Positions 5,118 through 9,589 of a stretch of 9,589 nt of DNA are shown piece after piece. The translations under genes and the position numbers were made by a program. Origin of the DNA: Pseudomonadota bacterium (GTDB taxonomy: Bacteria; Pseudomonadota; Alphaproteobacteria; Reyranellales; Reyranellaceae). The stretch covers positions 1 through 9,589 of the forward strand of contig JAEZHS010000503.1 of assembly GCA_023436825.1 (NCBI GenBank), read 5' to 3'. The notes beneath the pieces were generated by a model. The model searched no databases and was not told the origin of the DNA. It saw only the letters and a list, made by a program, of their open reading frames with translations. How positions within the stretch are numbered: position 1 is the first letter of the stretch; the number at the start of each line of letters is the position of its first letter.

Positions 5118-7283
5118 ATGACGATTCATCAAACCTCTCTCGGTCGCCGCCGTTTCCTGGTGAGCAGCTCCGTCGTCGCCGGCGGCTTCTCGCTGGGCTT
5201 CTCGTTTCCCTTCGCCTCGGCCAACGCCCAGGAGGTCAAGGAGCTCAACGCCTGGGTGGTCGTCCATCCCGACGACAAGGTCGTGATCCGCGTCGCCCGC
5301 TCCGAGATGGGGCAGGGCACTCTGACCGGCCTCTGCCAGCTGGTCGCCGAGGAGCTGGAATGCGACTGGGCCAAGGTCACCTGGGAATATCCGACGCCGG
5401 GTGAGAACCTGAAGCGCAACCGCGTCTGGAAGAATTTCTCGACCGGCGGGAGCCGCGGCATCCGGGAGAGCAACCAGTATGTCCGTGAAGGTGGCGCCAT
5501 GGCGCGCGAGATGCTGCTTGCCGCTGCCGCCGCCGAGTGGAAGGTTCCGGCCGGCGAGCTCAAGGTCGACAGGGGCGTCATCACCCACAGCTCGGGCAAG
5601 AAGACGACCTACGGCGCCGTCGCCGCGGCAGCCGCCAAGCTCGAGCCGCCGAAGGAGGTCAAGCTCAAGGACCCCAAGGACTGGGCGATCGCGGGCAAGC
5701 CGCTGAAGCGGCTCGATACGGTCGACAAGGTCACCGGCAAGCAGCTCTACGGCATCGACTTCACCATGCCCGGCATGCTGGTCGCCACCGTGCGCGCCTG
5801 CCCGGTGATCGGCGGCAAGCTCAGGAGCTTCGACGCCGCCAAGGTCGAGAAGATGCCGGGCGTGAAGAAGGTGGTGGCGATCGACGGCAACGCCGTCGTG
5901 GTCGTCGCCGATACCTACTGGAACGCGCGCACCGCGCTCGCCGCACTCCCGACCGACTGGGATATCGGCAAGCTGGGAGAGGTCCAGACCGAGACCATCA
6001 ACGCGATGCTGAAGGAAGGCCTCGACGCCAGCGAAGCCTTCGTCGGCAACAAGGTGGGCGACGCCAAGGCGGCGATCGACGGCGCCGCCAAGAAGGTCAC
6101 CGCGACCTACAGCTTCCCCTATCAGCACCACGTCACCATGGAGCCGATGAACGCCACCGCGCGCTACACGCCTGAGAAGTGCGAGGTGTGGTGCGGCACG
6201 CAGAACGGCGAGGCGGCGCTTGCCGCGGCGTCGGAAGCCTGCGGCCTGCCGACCGACAAATGCGAGGTTTACAAGATGCTTCTGGGCGGCGGCTTCGGCC
6301 GGCGCGGTCGCGCCGACTATGTCCGCCAGGCCGTACTGGTTGCCAAGGAGATGCCCGGCACACCGATCAAGCTCATCTGGTCGCGCGAAGAGGACATGAC
6401 GCATTGTCAGTATCATCCGACGACGATGGCCAAGCTGACGGGCGGCCTCGATGCGCAGGGCAACCTGATCGGCCTGCACATCCGCATCTCGGGCCAGTCG
6501 ATCCTGGCCTCGCTGCTGCCGCAGAACCTGCAGAACGGCATGGATCCCGTGGTGTTCCAGGGCCTGATGGCAAGCGGTGTCGAGGCAGCCTACGGCTACA
6601 GTGTGCCGAACCTGCTGATCGACCATGCCATGCGCAACCCGCACATCCCCGCGGGCTTCTGGCGTGGCGTGAACGTCAACCAGAATGCCGTGTACATGGA
6701 AAGCTTCATGGACGAGCTGGCCGATGCGGCGGGCCAGGATCCGTTGGCCTTCCGCTTGAAGCTGCTCAAGCCCAAGTGGGCGGCGGTGCTGCAGGCGGCC
6801 GCCGACAAGGCGGGTTATGGTAAGCCTCTGCCGACCGATCACTTCCACGGCATCGCCCAGGTCATGGGCTATGGCAGCTATGTAGCGGGCGTCGCTGAGG
6901 TCTCGGTGAGCGCGGACGGTCAGCTCAAGATCCACAAGATCACCGCGGCGACCAATCCCGGCCACGTGGTGAACCCGGCGCAGATCGAGCGCCAGGTCGC
7001 CGGCTCGTTCGCCTACGGCCTGTCGGCCGCGCTCTACGGCGAGATCACCGTCAAGGACGGCGCTGTCGAGCAGACCAACTTCGACAGCTATAACGTCATG
7101 CGCATCGACGAGATGCCCAAGGTCGAGACCGTGCTGGTCCCGACGCACGACTTCTGGGGCGGCGTCGGTGAACCCACCATCGCGGTGGCGGCGCCGGCGG
7201 TGCTGAACGGCATTGCCAAAGCGACGGGCAAGCGGGTGCGTAACCTGCCGCTGATGCATGCCGACCTCAAGAAGGCTTCATGA
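5118..7283 (+). CDS. iorB: Molybdopterin-dependent hydroxylase large subunit, IorB-like, Tat-exported
   Basis: 721 aa, typical for IorB-type large subunits. A strong AGGGGAGGA ribosome site (5102-5110) precedes the ATG by 7 nt. The N-terminus is a twin-arginine signal (SLGRRRFLVSS, a hydrophobic stretch, then cleavage near ANAQE). The a/b hammerhead region is near 210-255 (TGKQLYGIDFTMPGMLVATV). Molybdenum-cofactor segments follow, including LLGGGFGRRG (388-397), IKLIWSREEDM, and the C-terminal GVGEPTIAVAAPA with E685 as the expected catalytic glutamate. The enzyme would hydroxylate an N-heterocycle or oxidise an aldehyde in the periplasm, using water as oxygen source. No FAD subunit gene is present, so electrons should leave IorA to a cytochrome. 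The next gene, for a cytochrome c, overlaps its stop as ATGA. Substrate unknown. Confidence 0.93.
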   Translation: MTIHQTSLGRRRFLVSSSVVAGGFSLGFSFPFASANAQEVKELNAWVVVHPDDKVVIRVARSEMGQGTLTGLCQLVAEELECDWAKVTWEYPTPGENLKRNRVWKNFSTGGSRGIRESNQYVREGGAMAREMLLAAAAAEWKVPAGELKVDRGVITHSSGKKTTYGAVAAAAAKLEPPKEVKLKDPKDWAIAGKPLKRLDTVDKVTGKQLYGIDFTMPGMLVATVRACPVIGGKLRSFDAAKVEKMPGVKKVVAIDGNAVVVVADTYWNARTALAALPTDWDIGKLGEVQTETINAMLKEGLDASEAFVGNKVGDAKAAIDGAAKKVTATYSFPYQHHVTMEPMNATARYTPEKCEVWCGTQNGEAALAAASEACGLPTDKCEVYKMLLGGGFGRRGRADYVRQAVLVAKEMPGTPIKLIWSREEDMTHCQYHPTTMAKLTGGLDAQGNLIGLHIRISGQSILASLLPQNLQNGMDPVVFQGLMASGVEAAYGYSVPNLLIDHAMRNPHIPAGFWRGVNVNQNAVYMESFMDELADAAGQDPLAFRLKLLKPKWAAVLQAAADKAGYGKPLPTDHFHGIAQVMGYGSYVAGVAEVSVSADGQLKIHKITAATNPGHVVNPAQIERQVAGSFAYGLSAALYGEITVKDGAVEQTNFDSYNVMRIDEMPKVETVLVPTHDFWGGVGEPTIAVAAPAVLNGIAKATGKRVRNLPLMHADLKKAS

Positions 7284-7579
7284 GGCATCGCCTGCTGTTG
7301 CCGGCGCTGGTCAGCGCGTTGTTGCTGGCCGGCGCGGTGGAGGCGGCGGACATGGCCCCGCCCGGCGCCAGTTCGTGCACGGGCTGCCACGCGACCCAGC
7401 GCATTCCCGATTCCGTCATCCCACGCATCGCCGGCCGCAAGGCGTCCGACATCGTCCAGTTCATGCGAGAGTATCGCAGCGGGGCCTGGCCCTCGAGCGT
7501 CATGGGCCGCATCGCCAAGGGCTTCGACGACCAGCAGATCGACGCCATTGCGGCCTGGTTCGCCGCCCAGCCGGAGTAG
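7280..7579 (+). CDS. Small monoheme cytochrome c (FccA/SoxE-like)
   Basis: 99 aa. A Sec signal peptide (RHRLLLPALVSALLLAGAVEA, cleaved near residue 22-24) precedes one class I cytochrome c domain. The haem site is CTGCH (C33, C36, H37), and the distal ligand is most likely M75 in SSVMGRIAKGF, a segment typical of the cytochrome subunit of sulfide dehydrogenase. At this size it resembles monoheme FccA proteins rather than diheme ones. It should accept electrons in the periplasm from the flavoprotein encoded 3 nt downstream. Because its ATG overlaps the iorB stop, it may also, or instead, be the electron acceptor of the molybdenum hydroxylase. Confidence 0.9.
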   Translation: MRHRLLLPALVSALLLAGAVEAADMAPPGASSCTGCHATQRIPDSVIPRIAGRKASDIVQFMREYRSGAWPSSVMGRIAKGFDDQQIDAIAAWFAAQPE

Positions 7580-7582
7580 GCC

Positions 7583-8842
7583 ATGGCGACACGGCGCACT
7601 TTTCTGAAGATCACCGCGGCGGCGAGCCTGGCGGCGCCGTCGATCGCCTCGGCGCAGGCGAGCGGCCGTGTCGTCGTGGTGGGCGGCGGTTTCGGGGGCG
7701 CCACGGCGGCGCGTACGCTGAAGGCGCTCGAGCCCAAGCTCGATGTCATCCTGGTCGAGCCCAACGCCACCTTCACGGCCTGTCCCTTCAGCAACAACGT
7801 GCTGGCGGCCCTGCGCGAGATCTCTCAGCAGCAGTTCGGCTACGACGACGTGAAGAAGGCCGGCGTGACGGTCGCGCAGACGTCTGCCACCGCGGTCGAT
7901 GCTTCGGCGAAGACGGTGACACTGGCCGACGGCAACAGCCTCTCCTACGACCGGCTGGTGATGTCACCGGGCATCGACATCAACTGGGGTGCATTGCCTG
8001 GCTACGACGAGGCGGCCGCCGAGAAGATGCCGCATGCCTGGAAGGCCGGTGCCCAGACCATGCTGCTGCGCCAGCAGCTGCAGGCGATGGACGATGGCGG
8101 TCTGGTCGTCATCTCCTCGCCGGCCAATCCGTTCCGTTGCCCGCCGGGCCCCTACGAGCGTGCCAGCCTGATCGCCTATTGGCTGAAGATCTGGAAGCCC
8201 AAGTCCAAGCTCCTGATCCTCGATTCCAAGGACACTTTCTCCAAGCAGCGCCTGTTCCAGAATGGCTGGGCCGAGCTCTATCAGGGGCTGATCGAATGGG
8301 TGCCGCTCAGCCAGGGCGGCAAGGTGACATCGGTCGATCCCTCGACGCTCACCTTCGTCACCGACTTCGCGCGCCACAAGGCCGCCGTCGGCAATGTCAT
8401 CCCGCCGCAGAGGGCCGGGAAGATCGCCCAGCAGGCGGGCGTCGCCGACCGCACCGGCTGGTGCCCGGTCGAGCCGGTCGCCTTCGAATCGACGCTGCAG
8501 CCCGGCATCCATGTCGTCGGCGATTCGGCCATCATGGGCGGCATGCCCAAGTCGGCCTTTGCCGCCAACGCCCAGGCCAAGGTCTGTGCGGCGGCCATCG
8601 TCGAACTGCTGGCAGGGCGCAAGCCGGTCGATCCGATCCTGATCAATACCTGCTACAGCCTGGTGGCGCCCGATTATGGCTTCTCGGTCGCGGGCGTCTA
8701 TCGGCCCGCCAAGGGCGTGCTGGCCGACGTTCCCGGCGCCGGCGGCAACAGCCCGCTCCAGGTGGTGGGCGGCTTCCGAGGCCAGGAAGCGCTCTACGCC
8801 TCGAGCTGGTTCAAGACCATCACGACCGAGGTCTTCGGCTGA
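7583..8842 (+). CDS. fccB: Flavocytochrome c sulfide dehydrogenase flavoprotein subunit (FccB/SoxF)
   Basis: 419 aa, full length. GGAG (7573-7576) lies 6 nt before the ATG. The N-terminus is a Tat signal (ATRRTFLKITAAASLAAPS, cleavage near SAQA). The FAD-binding Rossmann motif is VVVVGGGFGGATAA (G34-G39). C67 in TACPFSNN aligns with the cysteine that holds FAD covalently in the family. C186 (FRCPPGPYE) and C357 (NTCYSLVAPDYG) are placed as the redox-active disulfide. VGDSAIMGGMPKSAFAANAQ (312-331) is the second FAD contact region, and the C-terminal flavocytochrome-specific domain follows (about 350-419). It oxidises sulfide to sulfur or polysulfide in the periplasm and passes electrons to a cytochrome c, probably the product of the preceding gene. 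The position before soxXY supports the SoxF-type role. Confidence 0.94.
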   Translation: MATRRTFLKITAAASLAAPSIASAQASGRVVVVGGGFGGATAARTLKALEPKLDVILVEPNATFTACPFSNNVLAALREISQQQFGYDDVKKAGVTVAQTSATAVDASAKTVTLADGNSLSYDRLVMSPGIDINWGALPGYDEAAAEKMPHAWKAGAQTMLLRQQLQAMDDGGLVVISSPANPFRCPPGPYERASLIAYWLKIWKPKSKLLILDSKDTFSKQRLFQNGWAELYQGLIEWVPLSQGGKVTSVDPSTLTFVTDFARHKAAVGNVIPPQRAGKIAQQAGVADRTGWCPVEPVAFESTLQPGIHVVGDSAIMGGMPKSAFAANAQAKVCAAAIVELLAGRKPVDPILINTCYSLVAPDYGFSVAGVYRPAKGVLADVPGAGGNSPLQVVGGFRGQEALYASSWFKTITTEVFG

Positions 8843-8844
8843 TC

Positions 8845-9285
8845 ATGTGGCGTGCGGGCTTGCTCGCCGCGACCGTCATGGCTCTGCTTCCCGCAGCCTG
8901 GGCGCAGGAGCCGCGTTACACCGTCGTGGGCGACGCTATTCCCAGGCCACTCGCGGACAAGCCGGGCGATGCCGCGCGCGGTCGCGCCATCGTCGCCAAC
9001 CGCAGCGTCGGCCTCTGCCTGCTCTGCCACAGCGGCCCGATCCCCGAGGAGCGCTTCCAGGGTAACCTGGCGCCCAGCTTGACGGGGGCGGGCGGGCGCT
9101 GGTCGGTGGGCCAGCTGCGCCTGCGCATCGTCGACGGCTCGCGTCTCAATCCCGACACGATCATGCCGCCCTATTTCCGAACGACAGGCCTGCAACGTGT
9201 CGCCAAGCCCTTCGAAGGCAAGACCGTCTTGACGGCCGAGCAGATCGAGGATGTCGTGGCCTATCTCGCGACCCTGAAGGAGTAG
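8845..9285 (+). CDS. soxX: SoxX-like monoheme cytochrome c
   Basis: 146 aa from ATG 8845, 2 nt after the fccB stop. No strong ribosome site is visible (GAGG at 8828-8831 is far), so translation is probably coupled to fccB. A Sec signal (WRAGLLAATVMALLPAAWA, cleaved before QEPRY) is followed by a cytochrome c domain with CLLCH (C58, C61, H62) and likely distal M108 in IMPPYF, as expected for SoxX. In the Sox pathway SoxX pairs with SoxA to join thiosulfate oxidatively to the SoxYZ carrier. soxY follows by 2 nt, in the usual soxX-soxY order; soxZ, soxA and soxB are expected beyond the window but not seen. The reading frame is open far upstream through fccB, but that part is out of frame with the real gene. 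Confidence 0.9.
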   Translation: MWRAGLLAATVMALLPAAWAQEPRYTVVGDAIPRPLADKPGDAARGRAIVANRSVGLCLLCHSGPIPEERFQGNLAPSLTGAGGRWSVGQLRLRIVDGSRLNPDTIMPPYFRTTGLQRVAKPFEGKTVLTAEQIEDVVAYLATLKE

Positions 9286-9287
9286 CC

Positions 9288-9589
9288 ATGCCAGGGACGA
9301 AAGAGAGGACGACGAGACGGACCTTCATCGCCGGCGCTGCCGTGGTCAGCGTGCTGCCATTCGCGTCGGCACACGCCACGCCGGAAGCGATGGCGGCCGC
9401 CATCAAGGACGTCGTGGGCGACAACGCGATCCGCGAGGGCCGCGTGACGCTCGACATGCCGCCCCTGATCGAGAACGGCAATGCCGTGCCGCTCACCGTG
9501 TCGGTCGAAAGCCCGATGAGCGAGGCCGACCACGTCAAGGCGATCCACGTCTTCAACGAGAAGAACCCGCAGCCGCACGTCTTCGACGC
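9288..9589 (+). CDS. soxY: SoxY, sulfur-carrier subunit (5' part, cut by window end)
   Basis: Only the first 100 codons are present. AAGGAG (9277-9282) 5 nt before the ATG supports the start. The N-terminus is a Tat signal (RTTRRTFIAGAAVVSVLPF, cleavage near SAHA). The mature part matches SoxY: GRVTLDMPPLIENGNAVPL, then ESPMSEADHVKAIHVFNEKNPQP. SoxY carries sulfur intermediates on a C-terminal cysteine, which lies beyond the window, so the swinging-arm motif cannot be checked. It would be exported folded with SoxZ, which has no signal in known systems. Confidence 0.92.
   Translation, partial: MPGTKERTTRRTFIAGAAVVSVLPFASAHATPEAMAAAIKDVVGDNAIREGRVTLDMPPLIENGNAVPLTVSVESPMSEADHVKAIHVFNEKNPQPHVFD

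Noticed and set aside
3909..7259. Long minus-strand open frame (1116 codons) antisense to iorA and iorB
   Set aside because: The translation is rich in Arg, His, Ala and Leu with no domain. It is the mirror of strongly GC3-biased genes on the plus strand, which have full catalytic motifs.
7258..8844. Plus-strand open frame running through the cytochrome and fccB genes into soxX in the soxX frame
   Set aside because: The upstream part is low-complexity Arg/Gly/Ala-rich and overlaps two genes with clear motifs. Only the stretch from ATG 8845 has a signal peptide and haem site.

Overview
The window is GC-rich, densely coding DNA, almost certainly from an alphaproteobacterium. This rests on protein style, Tat-exported redox enzymes, Sox sulfur-oxidation genes and an alphaproteobacterial-looking class III cyclase; the genus cannot be fixed from sequence alone. 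No tRNA, rRNA, CRISPR array, insertion sequence or phage gene was seen.

Left part (1-3546): a plus-strand gene encodes a DUF3299-like N-terminal domain fused in frame to a Tat-type signal and an M19 (membrane/renal) dipeptidase-like domain. It converges on a minus-strand two-component system: an OmpR-type response regulator followed by a sensor histidine kinase, joined by an ATGA overlap. The dipeptidase and kinase 3' ends overlap by 8 nt, and an 8-bp perfect inverted repeat lies across both stop codons.

Middle part (3547-4652): a plus-strand gene for a short, soluble class III nucleotide cyclase domain sits between two non-coding stretches (about 185 and 241 nt). These hold several inverted repeats, a cluster of GCGACA hexamers, and a 21-bp near-repeat present once on each side of the cyclase gene. 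They look like control regions for the cyclase and for the operon to the right.

Right part (4653-9589, running off the end): a tightly packed plus-strand operon. It encodes a two-subunit molybdenum hydroxylase of the isoquinoline 1-oxidoreductase type (IorA [2Fe-2S] subunit, IorB Mo subunit), a small monoheme cytochrome c, a flavocytochrome c sulfide dehydrogenase flavoprotein (FccB/SoxF), SoxX and the start of SoxY. Gaps are 15 nt, -4 nt (ATGA), 3 nt, 2 nt and 2 nt. All the enzymes appear to work in the periplasm: IorB, FccB and SoxY carry Tat signals, the two cytochromes carry Sec signals, and IorA has none and would travel with IorB. The likely common logic is periplasmic oxidation of reduced sulfur compounds, with electrons going to c-type cytochromes. 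The most unusual point is a molybdenum hydroxylase without a FAD subunit at the head of a sulfide/thiosulfate oxidation operon, overlapping the gene for a cytochrome that could serve it, FccB, or both.
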